A stretch of DNA of 64,000 nt from Scilla litardierei (lineage: Eukaryota > Streptophyta > Magnoliopsida > Asparagales > Asparagaceae), in the NCBI GenBank assembly GCA_030789695.1, contig CM061139.1, forward strand, positions 6,029,878 to 6,093,877, given 5' to 3'. Position 1 is the stretch's first letter, and every line of letters starts with the position of its first letter. Below the pieces are notes generated by a model. The model worked only from the letters and a program-made list of their open reading frames with translations. It was not told the origin of the DNA and made no database searches. The position numbers and the translations under genes are program-made. Below are positions 33,825-44,421 of the stretch, piece after piece.

Positions 33825-34609
33825 ACAAAAACTTGCCTCGTCTCAAATGATGTGAGAACTACTCCCAAGCGTAGGAGATCGTGCAAGTAATATCCTGGTG
33901 AGTCCAGGTATCGAATCCGCGGGACAACTGACCTGCAAAACTACGAACGTCAATCTGTAAAGAATAATAATACGATGAGAACCAACCACCTATCAAACAC
34001 AAAGATATAGGATCAAGAGTTTGGAATAGCAAAAGAAAATCCTACGGTATTTACGGTGACTTCGGTAGGGATACAAGTATGGGGAGTATGTGTTGGGTTT
34101 GATTTCGTTAGGGTATGTGCAATCAATGATTATCAACACCTTTTCTATAACTCAACGTTTCATCCGGTCAGGGCACGAGAACGTCGGAAAGTATGGCGTT
34201 CAAGTATATAAAAGCGTGTCAAAGAATTAATCACGTGCAAATAGGGTGAAAAGATATAGAAATCAATGAATACGACACCTTAACTACGTCAACACCAACA
34301 CATATGAAGTGGATGTGCTACAGTTGTGAGTTCATTAGGAGTTAATAATCGCTGAAATATCATGTCTTTTATATAACTCAACGCTTCACCCGGTCAAGGC
34401 GTGAAGGCGTCGGAAGATGAATCGATAAAAACTAGTCAAAATAGCCGAATACGTATCACTAGCAACATTGATTTCATTAAACGATAAACGCAACAATAAG
34501 TTCAGATTAGTGAACATGAGTTGGCTAGCCTTGTCAGGGCCTAGCCATATGGGATGTAAACAATATCGACAATAAGCAAATACCCAACAAATACGTTGTA
34601 GAAATCAAT

Positions 34610-34781
34610 GTTACGAGCAATTTTGACATGATAATAGGGCTAAAGACATGAAATTTACCGACTACATACTCTTAATTACTTCACAACCATAGCACGTTAC
34701 GAGCAATTTTGACATGATAATAGGGCTAAAGACATGAAATTTACCGACTACATACTCTTAATTACTTCACAACCATAGCAC
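34610..34781. repeat. 86-bp tandem duplication in the C LTR
   Basis: Two direct copies, 34610-34695 and 34696-34781, both start GTTACGAGCAATTTTGACAT and end CAACCATAGCAC. Only one copy is present in C1 and in the right LTR of C2, so the duplication is private to this LTR. Confidence 0.9.
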
Positions 34782-35379
34782 AAGGAGATTAGCCACGCAT
34801 GGTGCAAAGAAAATCAATTTTCATAGCCAAATACATCGTTTTAATAGCCAAATACAATGAAATACACCAAATACGGGGTATAAGTTCAAGAATTTATCAC
34901 CAAATCTCCACTTTAGAACCCAAAACTCCCTGGAAAGTAGAAGAATAGCCTCTGGGATTTTTCAGAATTTTCCCCTGGAGAAATACGCACAGTAGCCGCT
35001 CCAAAAGTCCCAAAATACGCCAGAATACTCCCAAAACCCTAGAAATACGCTTATATAATAGCATTGCGGGTTTACTGTGCTTAACGGGTCGAAACCCGCT
35101 TCATTCGACTAAACCCGAACCCCTTCAAAGCCGGCGCAATTTGTGGCCGTTGGATCCATCGGGATTAAACACCCGAGCGACACGTGTCTCCCTAGGCGGA
35201 TCCGTACCCGATAAGCCCGCTTTGCATCTGAGTTCGACTTGGAGTCGACTTCGGCCGTCTGATTCGAATCCATCGGACGCAAGATTGCCACGTCGCCCCG
35301 CAAGGAGCTTGCCGCTTCGCATCTTCGAACCAGCTACGTGTTCCATCGTATCCGTCTGTTTAAGATCCAATGCACGCAA

Positions 35380-35780
35380 TGATGCCACGTCTTCCGCCTC
35401 CGTTCGCTAATGATTTCGAATCGAGATCCATCGTAACCGTTCGTTCGAGCGGCAACCTCCTAAAATCATGACACGTGGCTCCTTTGCGCGCGCTCCGCTC
35501 CGCTCGTTCTGCTCGGCTGCAGTCCGTTGGATCGAGATCCGACGTCCCGTAATTCTCTGCGTCGCCCGCTACAGATGCTCCGTGTCGACCCGTTGGATCT
35601 AGATCCGGTGGCCAATAGTGATCCACGTCTCCCGCTCAGGGCCGCCCGCGTTGCTTCGAAATAGGTCGTCGAGAGCCGTTCGATTGAGATCAAACGGCTT
35701 GTATGTAGCCGCGTCGCCCACTTCTCTGGGCTGTTGGATCGAGCGGGGAGCGGCGGATAGCTGCCACGTGGCAGCGCCTG
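35380..35780. repeat. U3 palindromes of family C (GATC and G-box type)
   Basis: The GC-rich U3 contains GGATCTAGATCC at 35597-35608, GATCGAGATC at 35530-35539, an inverted pair GCCGTTCGAT...ATCAAACGGC at 35676-35699, and the perfect 16-mer GCTGCCACGTGGCAGC at 35760-35775. CACGTG also occurs in GACACGTGTC at 35179 and ACACGTGGC at 35471. CACGTG is the plant G-box core. Confidence 0.65.
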
Positions 35781-36105
35781 ATTGGTCGGTGGTTGTATTT
35801 TCGTATTTATTTGCGTATTTCTCCATTTAATTGGTATTATGCATTCAAAAATTCACAGTAATTAGCACAGATCTCAGAAAAATACAAATAAATAGTCGTT
35901 GGAATCGTGATATCGAGATCTTGCCATGAAAAATATAAAAAGGCAGAAATACTCAATAAAATTCATGTTTCGTGCATAAATTAGGTGTTTTCTCTAATAA
36001 ATGATGATGTACAAAATATGAATGTATTATAGAACAATTAAGCATCATATGGGCACAAAATAGGACTAATTAGTGGGTTAAATACGCTATATTCACTCCG
36101 AATCA

Positions 36106-37139
36106 CACCCCCCAACTAGCGTTTTGCTAGTCCCTAGCAAAAAGAGCGATGAATACGGATGATTAGTAAAATAATAAATTCTAGCAATCACTTATGGCAT
36201 GGCTCAATAATACAATTTCCAACATGATTTAGACCATCAATATACATGATCCATGAACAGGATCAATCACATGATATTTTCTCTAATTTAATTTGAATAA
36301 ATAACATGCAAGCATCGTTTTGCGCTGCAAGCGAAAGTATAACACGTCGTTATATGCTAGTTTTCTCGTTTCCAAGGAATTGGCCTATCAAAACAATCAT
36401 TCAAACCATGGGTATTGAAGTGGCTTGGTTCATTCACCATTTCTTTTTTTTCTTAGTTCCGCGTAACGCGCGTCAAGCAACATTTGCAGAAAAATGTATA
36501 ACTTGGATCGCTCCATCAAATGAGTGAGGTTCCGGTCAATGGCTCCCAAATCAGACGATAATAGGGCATTAGGCCAAAAAGGACCCCTCGGACTGTACTA
36601 CTCGAGCCAACCAAGTTATTTATTTAGTGACACACTTCTTCATTTCTTTCATTTTTTTTATGTTTCTTCATTTCTTTCTCTCTCTTTTTTGTAAGCAACT
36701 CAACACCCATGGATATGAACATAAACATTAGTAACAATGGACAAATTCCTCTTCAACTTGAAGACTATTCTAATAAATCGTGTATACTTAAGCTTTTTTC
36801 TCTCCGTAGCATGCATGAAATAAATTCAAACTATTTCGAGATATTAATCATGGCAATTGAAAATTTTCATGAATAGCATATTAACGGTAATTCCATGAAA
36901 GGAAAAAAAAATCAATTCAGCCATAAACAATGTTTAGAACTCAAATAACGCATAATCACCCGCATTTGTGGTGTAAGAAGGAGTTTAAAATGATGAGATT
37001 GGTGGTTCATTCTTTCCTTATGCCATGCTTTTGAAAAAAAAATCCTAAGGTCTCATACACACCCCCCAACTAAAGATGGACATTGTCCTCAATGTCGAAG
37101 AGAGTACGAGTTTATTCAAAGCAAGCATCCTAGAAAGCA
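36106..37139 (-). mobile_element. 3' internal noncoding tail of C2
   Basis: It matches 22832-23790 in C1 and contains the polypurine tract next to the LTR start, the CTAGCGTTTTGCTAG repeat and a second GGGGGGTG tract at 37062-37069. No gene is seen. Confidence 0.8.
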
Positions 37140-37706
37140 TATAAAAATCTACACTACTGGAAAGAGCACACCGTGGTCAAATGGCGGATCCTGAATCTTT
37201 AATGGTGGAGGAAGTTGTTCAATTTGATCCTTGATCTCCTCGGCGATTAATCTTCCTCCTTTAGCTAAATTGGACTCCAGCAACACAACTCCAAGCACCT
37301 ATATAAGCTGTTTACCAATGTCCTGCAAGAGATGAGTTATGTCAGTCCAAATTATTTTAAAATTCTTCGCCACAAACATATTCCAAATATAGTCATCAAA
37401 ATAGGTGAAGTAAAATAGAGCATGGTGATGACAACTCCCTGAAAAATGTGCACTACGCTCGGTATGATGCTCAGTCGATGTGGAGAGGGGTAAATGATTT
37501 TGGGAAAAAACTGGGGAAGGGAATGGTTTGGGCTCAATAGTGACGATCTTTGAACTCATGTCCATAGTCGTCTCATCCTCCTGTTCATCCAAAATTGTTC
37601 GCTCATCCTCTACTTTGCACACACTTCCTGCCATGTCAATGTTTTCATTCGTGACTTCATCGTGACATGGCTCGCTCGTTATACCTGCAATAGAAGATAA
37701 ACTCAC
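37140..37706 (-). pseudogene. C-terminal domain of C2 gag-like protein, shared with A2
   Basis: The frame 37706-37299 and its continuation after a stop carry FSGSCHHH, FDDYIWNMFVAKNFKIIWTD, LLQDIGKQLI, LGVVLLES, KDQIEQLPPPLKIQDPP. The same order of motifs is found in A2 at 60686-61024. The domain is unknown to me. Conservation between two families suggests that it was under selection, but both copies contain stops or shifts. Confidence 0.65.
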
Positions 37707-37786
37707 ATTAGGTGCTGAATTTGAATTTCAAAAGATTCATTTTCTTCTAAGCAAGTGGCAATCAGCTTAAGATTTTCAATAGATTG

Positions 37787-38296
37787 CTAGATCTGCCGAC
37801 TCCGAGCGAGGAATTTCTCTTGGAATTGGTGGGATGTGGCCTCCTGTGTCTGAATAAGCAGTTGAACTTCCTCTTTCAAGTGTTGCAAAGGTACGTATAC
37901 TCTTTGCTCTCCTTGATCAAGGCTCGAAGGCTCCGTTGAATCGCTCTCTGAAGTCTCTTTCATGATTTCTTCGTTCTCTTGTAAAGACTCCATGTACTTC
38001 CACGCCTCTGTTGGCGTCATGACTCCCAAGAATGCCTACAGCTATGGTCGTAGTCCACCTAGGAAGGACTCCATAAGCTCTTTCTTTGTGAACCCATGCT
38101 GCGGATAGCTCGATATTATGTCTGTGAACCTCCTCCAGGCTTGAAAGAAAGTTTCACAATCAGTCTGATTAAAACTAACAATCTTGAGCTTCTCCATCCA
38201 ATGTTTGTGTGCCTTATCATATTCTGCATCATACAAATTGTTCGTGCAATAGAATTTCATGTATTCCATATACTCCATTTTTAAAAGAGAAAACAA
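37787..38296 (-). pseudogene. Athila/Tat-type gag core of nonautonomous element C2
   Basis: The frame 38296-38042 reads KHWMEKLKIVSF, ETFFQAWRRFTDIISSYPQHG and FTKKELMESFLGGLRP. This is the W-x-RF-x-D-x(4)-P-x-HG-F...F-x-GL signature of Athila/Tat gag. After a stop the same reading continues as 38029-37787 with LGVMTPTEAWKYMESLQENEE and a Gln-rich helix. The N-terminal half of a normal gag, zinc knuckle, protease and RT are absent: the element has about 2.3 kb between LTRs and only gag. This fits the TR-GAG type of nonautonomous element, which depends on proteins of a relative. Confidence 0.75.
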
Positions 38297-38390
38297 AAAA
38301 GTAATAAAAAAAATCCTAGACTATAAGATGGAAGGATCTCACCGAATGTTCCTCCAAACGAACTGAAATCGTAGATCGCAAGTACTGTTG

Positions 38391-38408
38391 TCCCCGGTAA
38401 CGGCGCCA
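38391..38408 (-). other. Primer binding site of C2, tRNA-Asp type
   Basis: On the minus strand it reads TGGCGCCGTTACCGGGGA, six bases after the LTR terminus. Confidence 0.9.
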
Positions 38409-38414
38409 AAAACT

Positions 38415-40570
38415 TGCCTCGTCTCAAATGATGTGAGAACTACTCCCAAGCACAGGAGATCGTGCAAGTAATATCCTGGTGAGTCCAGGTATCGAATCCG
38501 CAGGACAACTGACCTGCAAAACTACGAACGTCAATCTGTAAAGAATAATAATACGATGAGAACCAACCACCTATCAAACACAAAGATATAGGATCAAGAG
38601 TTTGGAATAGCAAAAGCAAATCCTACGGTATTTACGGTGACTTCGGTAGGGATACAAGTATGGGGAGTATGTGTTGGGTTTGATTTCGTTAGGGTATGTG
38701 CAATCAATGATTATCAACACCTTTTCTATAACTCAACATTTCGTCCGGTCAGGGCACGAGTATGTCGGAAAGTATGGCGTTCAAGTATATAAAAGCGTGC
38801 CAAAGAATTAATCACGTGCAAATTGGGCGAAAAGATATAGAAATCAATGAATACGACACCCTAACTACGTCAACACCAACACATATGAAGTGGATGTGCT
38901 ACGGTTGTGAGTTCATCAGGAGTTAATAATCGCTGAAATATCATGTCTTTCATATAACTCAACGCTTCACCCGGTCAAGGCGTGAAGGCGTCGGAAGATG
39001 AATCGATACAAACTAATCAAGCTAGTCGTATACGTATCACTAGCAACATTGATTTCATTAAACGATAAACGCAACAATAAGTTCAGATTAGTGAACATGA
39101 GTTGGCTAGCCTTGTCAGGGCCTAGCCATATGGGATGTAAACAATATCGACAATAAGCAAATACCCAACAAATACGTTGTAGAAATCAATGTTACGAGCA
39201 ATTTTGACATGATAATAGGGCTAAAGACATGAAATTTAGCGACTACATACTCCTAATTACTTCACAACCATAGCACAAGGAGATTAGCCACGCATGGTGC
39301 AAAGAAAATCAATTTTCATAGCCAAATACATCGTTTTAATAGCCAAATACAATGAAATACACCAAATACGGGGGTATAAGTTCAAGAATTTATCACCAAA
39401 TCTCCACTTTAGAACCCAAAACTCCCTGGAAAGTAGAAGAATAGCCTCTGGGATTTTTCAGAATTTTCCCCTGGAGAAATACGCACAGTAGCCGCTCCAA
39501 AAGTCCCAAAATACGCCAGAATACTCCCAAACCCCTAGAAATACGCTTATATAATAGCATTGCGGGTTTACTGTGCTTAACGGGTCGAAACCCGCTTCAT
39601 TCGACTAAACCCGAACCCCTTCAAAGCCGGCGCAATTTGTGGCCGTTGGATCCATCGGGATTAAACACCCGAGCGACACGTGTCTCCCTAGGCGGATCCG
39701 TACCCGATAAGCCCGCTTTGCATCTAATTCGAATCCATCGGACGCAAGATTGCCACGTCACCCCGCAAGGAGCTTGCCGCTTCGCATCTTCGAACCAGCT
39801 ACGTGTTCCATCGTATCCGTCTGTTTAAGATCCAATGCACGCAATGATGCCACGTCTTCTGCCTCCGTTCGCTAATGATTTCGCATCGAGATCCATCGCA
39901 ACCGTTCGTTCGATCGGCAACCTCCTAGGATCGTGACACGTGGCTCCTTTGCGCGCGCTCCGCTCCGCTCGTTCTGCTCGGCTGCAGTTCGTTGGATCGA
40001 GATCCGACGTCCCGTAATTCTCTGCGTCACCCGCTACAGATGCTCCGCGTCGACCCGTTGGATCTAGATCCGGTGGCCAATAGTGATCCACGTCTCCCGC
40101 TCAGGGCCGCCCGCGTTGCTTCGAATTAGGCCGTCGAGAGCCGTTCGATTGAGATCGAACGGCTTGTATGTAGCCGCGTCGCCCACTTCTCTGGGCTGTT
40201 GGATCGAGTGGGGAGCGGCGGATAGCTGCCACGTGGCAACGCCTGATTGGTCGGTGGCTGTATGTTCGTATTTATTTGCGTATTTCTCCATTTAATTGGT
40301 ATTCTGCATTCAAAAATTCACAGTAATTAGCACAGATCTCAGAAAAATACAAATAAATAGTCGTTGGAATCGTGAGATCGAGATCTTGCCATGAAAAATA
40401 TAAAAAGGCAGAAATACTCAATAAAATTCATGTTGTGTGCACAAATTAGGTGTTTTCTCTAATAAATGATGATGTACAAAATACGAATGTATTAGAGAAC
40501 AATTAAGCATCATATGGGCACAAAATATGACTAATTAGTGGGTTAAATACGCAATATTCACTCCGAATCA
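38415..40570 (-). repeat. 5' LTR of C2 (2156 bp)
   Basis: It is almost identical to the middle C LTR apart from the indels noted there. The TATA-like TTATATAATA is at 39547-39556. Its start abuts, with one base between, the end of chromovirus LTR G. Confidence 0.9.
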
Positions 40571-40571
40571 G

Positions 40572-42016
40572 TGTCACGCCCCGCTTTCCATAATACTTGG
40601 GAGCGAGGATGCGAGCGGGTCCGCATGGGCTGAAGTGGTGAAGCTTAAGCCCTATAAGCGTCTATTAATAGCAACCAATCGCAGATTCTTGCATGCATTC
40701 AAAACAATAGAGATAACCATAAATTAAGCCAACGTCCAGAAAGAAAGTACACAAATAAATAAGGCCCCAAGCATTGCTAACAACAAAAAAGTCTACAAAA
40801 GTGGGTACACACCCAACAGAAAAGCAGTAATAAAACTCTAAGCAACAGCAGCAGGTAAATCTCGATGACTAGTCTTCTGCGGGGAGAACCTCTGGGTCGG
40901 CGTATTCCTGGTCCAATGGGTCAGTCTAATCAAGCAACCCGTCCTCCTAGTACTCTGTCTCGTGACCTGACATACATTTCAAACAACATGGAATGTATGT
41001 CAGCAAGGGTCCTTGGCAAGCTATGGTTAAAAGTGGGACCCTTGGCAAGTTTTGCAACATATTATACATGGCAGTTAAAGCATTTATAAAGGTTTACACT
41101 AGCATGGCAGTTCTGTTATAAATGAAAACATGGTAGTCCTATTTTAAATGGAAACAATAGTAGTTCTATAAGTTAACATGTTTGATACAGAATTTTCAAG
41201 TTGTTTAATAGTGTGTGCATTATTAGTGACTAAGGTTCACGTCTTTAGCTGGCTAGTAAGTGAATCTACCTTCAAGTGCCACCGAAGGCGACCCTTTTAC
41301 TACCGGCTAGTGCCCGCGAACCCAACCCCACCCACGTGTACTTTCTGACCACGAGCCAGAATCAGCCAACCGGCCATCATGAGTTGTAATACTGGAAACG
41401 AGCCAGACTAGCCAAACCGGCCCACGGGAATAACCAAATCTTGGCACGCAATGTAAATGATTTAACCAAACCAGCTATCACATTCTATGATTATCAAGTT
41501 ATTCAAGTATTACATATACTTTCAGTAGGGTTTTTGCATCTCATGTTGTAACAAGGCATTATCATTTTACTTAATGATGTGCATACTCACGCACTCGGAT
41601 TCTAGTCTAGCAATTCACAAAAGTGCATACATGGAGATTTAGTGTCGTTGTGTTACATGGCATTTTCGTGTACAAGATGTCACGGTTAAGTCATATAGAA
41701 CTAGCTAAGTGTAAAAATGTCTAACAGAAGAACATTTAACAATGTGCATTAAATTGCGCACTTGCCAGTTTTTGATGATTCTGGTGTCGATCAGTTCGTA
41801 TGAAAGGCGCGGATGTTTCTGCGCCATTAGATTTTCGATATCAGGTTAAACGAATTTAACTTATTAGAATAGTATAATTACACTGTTTTTAAACTTATTT
41901 AAACATATTGTTTTATAATCTAACTCATTATATTAACTCAACTAACATAACCAAGCTAATTATGATATTACTAACAGATCATATAAACACTTATTATTAT
42001 GCCAACTCATATAACA
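40572..42016 (-). repeat. Chromovirus LTR fragment G
   Basis: TGTCACGCCCCGCTTTCC marks the LTR end, followed in the + direction by GGGTCCGCATGGGCTGAAG and TAAGCGTCTATTAATAGCAA, which parallel the B and F LTR ends (GGTCCGC..., TAAGCGTC...). It stops at the end of LTR F. No TATA box or U3 array is visible, so U3 is lost. Confidence 0.6.
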
Positions 42017-43534
42017 TGCCACGCCCCGCTTCCCAAGTATGGAAGGCGAGACGTGAAAAGGTCCGCTCGGACTTGGAGCTGTGAAGCTGCAGTCCGATAA
42101 GCGTCTGTGAATGATACCAATAGCAGATTCTTGCAATGCGACGAAACAACAACAATAATAAATGAAAAAGCAGACATAGAAATATCCATCAACATCCAAC
42201 AAGTATTCCAACATCACAGTAAGAAGTCACAAGAGTACATAGTCTGAAACAAAAGGCCTAAGACATGGCCGAAACATAAACAGAGAGATAGGTGCTACGC
42301 ACCGAAACCTAACAGCACTACTAAAACAGCAACAACCATAAGAATTCTCCAAGTGAGTCTAGGACTGATCACTAGTCTCCTCAAACTCAGCCTCTGCAGG
42401 GACCTCGAACTCAACATCTGCGTACTGCTCGTCCTCTGCTACTAACTCTGACTCGGGACATGACATGTGACACCCAAGAGAAAAGGGCACATGCAGCAAA
42501 AGTCTCCCAAAGGAAAACGGATGACTTTTGTGCAAGGTACAAATAAAAGTAAAGCGACTAGCAGTTCTAATATGATAAAATGGCATGACATTAAAGTATG
42601 CACAATTAAAATGACATGATGAAACAAGCATGCACATCGTAGCAGAAACTACGAAAACACTATTTCACGATTCACGAATCACTAATTTATCACTTTGTGC
42701 ACAGAGTTTTCGTCTTTTGGCTGAAGTGGTTGTACGGGCTCACTTTCTACGCTCAAGCGACCGTTCAACTCTACCCCTCCACATGAATCAAGCGTTGGTT
42801 TCACCAACACACTGAGCTCGCTTCTAGATCACGAGCCAGGAAGTGTTATTGGCATAGGGTTGTGCCCGCAAAGCAGGTGCCAAGCCTCAATAGTTACAAT
42901 TATTGTAGCGTGTGCTACACAATCACGATGAAACAATTTGATGCATGACGTGACATGACAATGAGCAGTTAAAAGTGCATACCATTAATTGGAAGTAAAC
43001 GTGACAGGTAGCATGAAATGATAGCATAATAATGGTGTCGGATCTAGCTTCGTTGTCAAGCTAGATCTAGCAGGGCATCTAGGCGACTATCATTTCATCG
43101 CCTAGTCTCTTTTACGCTAGTACAGAAAATTGGCCTAAATGTGGCCTAAACAAACACTGGCAAGTATCACTTGCTTGTTTCCGGGGATATCGGTTGTCGT
43201 GGGTTCGTCTGAGAAGCACGGACGGTATGGAACGACGGGTTCTTGTTTTGTTGTTCGTTTGCATGGGATAGGTCGAACGACAACTGAGGCTTCCGGTAAG
43301 CAGGGCGGCAGTCAGGTGGTCGACGCGGGGTCTGCGTGTGCGACTGTTGGCGTTGAAGAGGGGGACACGACGCTGGTGTGGCGCTGGAGGGTGACGCGGG
43401 CGTGAAGGAGGGTGCCTGCGAGATTGCTGGGCACCGGAGGATGGAGGTGGCCTGAGCATGTGGAGGTGGAGGTGGCCACTGTGAGGATGAGGGGTGCTGG
43501 GCGGCACGTCAGACTTGTGTTTGGCTCGGAGGGC

Positions 43535-43570
<36 letters not shown>

Positions 43571-44421
43571 CCTCCGGCAGTCTATGCGTGGATGAAGGGA
43601 GGTCGACGGCGTTTGCGTAAGCCTAAGGGTTGCGGCATGGAGAAGATGGAGGGGGCACCGTGAGTGCTTGCGAGGCTGGGATTGTGCGAGATGGGTTCAG
43701 CTCGTGTGCGTGGGGAAGAAGAATAGGGGCGTAGGTTGCAGGTACCTCTCGAATGAGAAGAGAGATGAACGGTGTCGTGTTGCACGTGTGAGCGAGGGTG
43801 GCTTTTGGGCGAGGGGAGGCGCCATGAGCAGCTCTCTGCGTGGAGAAAAATTGAGAATAGGGGCGGTTGTGCTTGTGTTGTATAGTGAAGTAAAGTGACC
43901 CTAGGGTTTATTTTTAAATAGAGTAGGTGGGGTAATTGTACGTGGGTAGAGAGAGAAGGAAATGGGGAGAGGGTACGGGTTGTGGGGTTTGTTAATGATT
44001 GTGTGGGATAAAAGAGAACGTGGAAGCCTGGGGTCGGTTAGGCTTTGATTATAACAGTTTGATTTAAAAGATTTGATTCCTTTTTTATACGGTTTGATTT
44101 TTAAAAAGGTTCAGTGAGATTCGTTTTATTCCTCTTTTTAAAAGAACGTGTAAAAAACCGTTTCAGTTTTATAAACATTAAAATTTGAATAAATATTTAG
44201 TAAAAAGTTAATAAAATAATCGTATTATTGCAATTTCACCCCCGGACATCCGAAAATTATAAACAAGATACCGGTGCGATCGCGCCTCCAAGAGGATCGT
44301 GAGTACGAGGTCTAGTCACGCGTCTGAACTACAAAAAGCAGTAATAAAAATCAAATACATAAAACGCACACGAAACACGGCTATGCGCTAAAATACGTAC
44401 AGTCGGAACGTGACCGTTACA
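42017..44421 (-). repeat. 3' LTR of chromovirus F (2405 bp)
   Basis: In the minus direction it runs from TGTAACGGTCACG to GGGGCGTGGCA. It is related to the B LTR in terminal sequence and layout but diverged in the middle. It includes a (GA)n microsatellite at 43538-43568. The open frames around 43112-43900 are GC-rich LTR sequence, not genes. No clear palindrome array is seen. Confidence 0.75.
43538..43568. repeat. (GA)n microsatellite
   Basis: An uninterrupted run of about 15 GA units lies inside LTR F. Confidence 0.9.

Larger units (their letters stand above)
33834..36105 (-). repeat. Middle LTR of family C (2272 bp; 3' LTR of C2)
   Basis: It runs from TGATTCGGAGTG to CGAGGCA in the minus direction and matches 38415-40570. 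It differs by an 86-bp tandem duplication (34610-34695 and 34696-34781). It also keeps a 34-bp segment near 35230 that the right LTR lacks. The TATA-like TTATATAATA is at 35051-35060. Confidence 0.9.

Noticed and set aside
35109..35830. Several open frames of 60-90 aa in GC-rich DNA (also at 39637-40295 and 24982-25176)
   Set aside because: They lie in the U3 part of the C LTR, differ between copies by indels and show no protein family features.
43112..43900. Overlapping open frames in a GC-rich stretch with a Pro/His-rich 131-aa protein
   Set aside because: They are inside LTR F, next to a (GA)n repeat, with no domain and no homologous frame in related LTRs.
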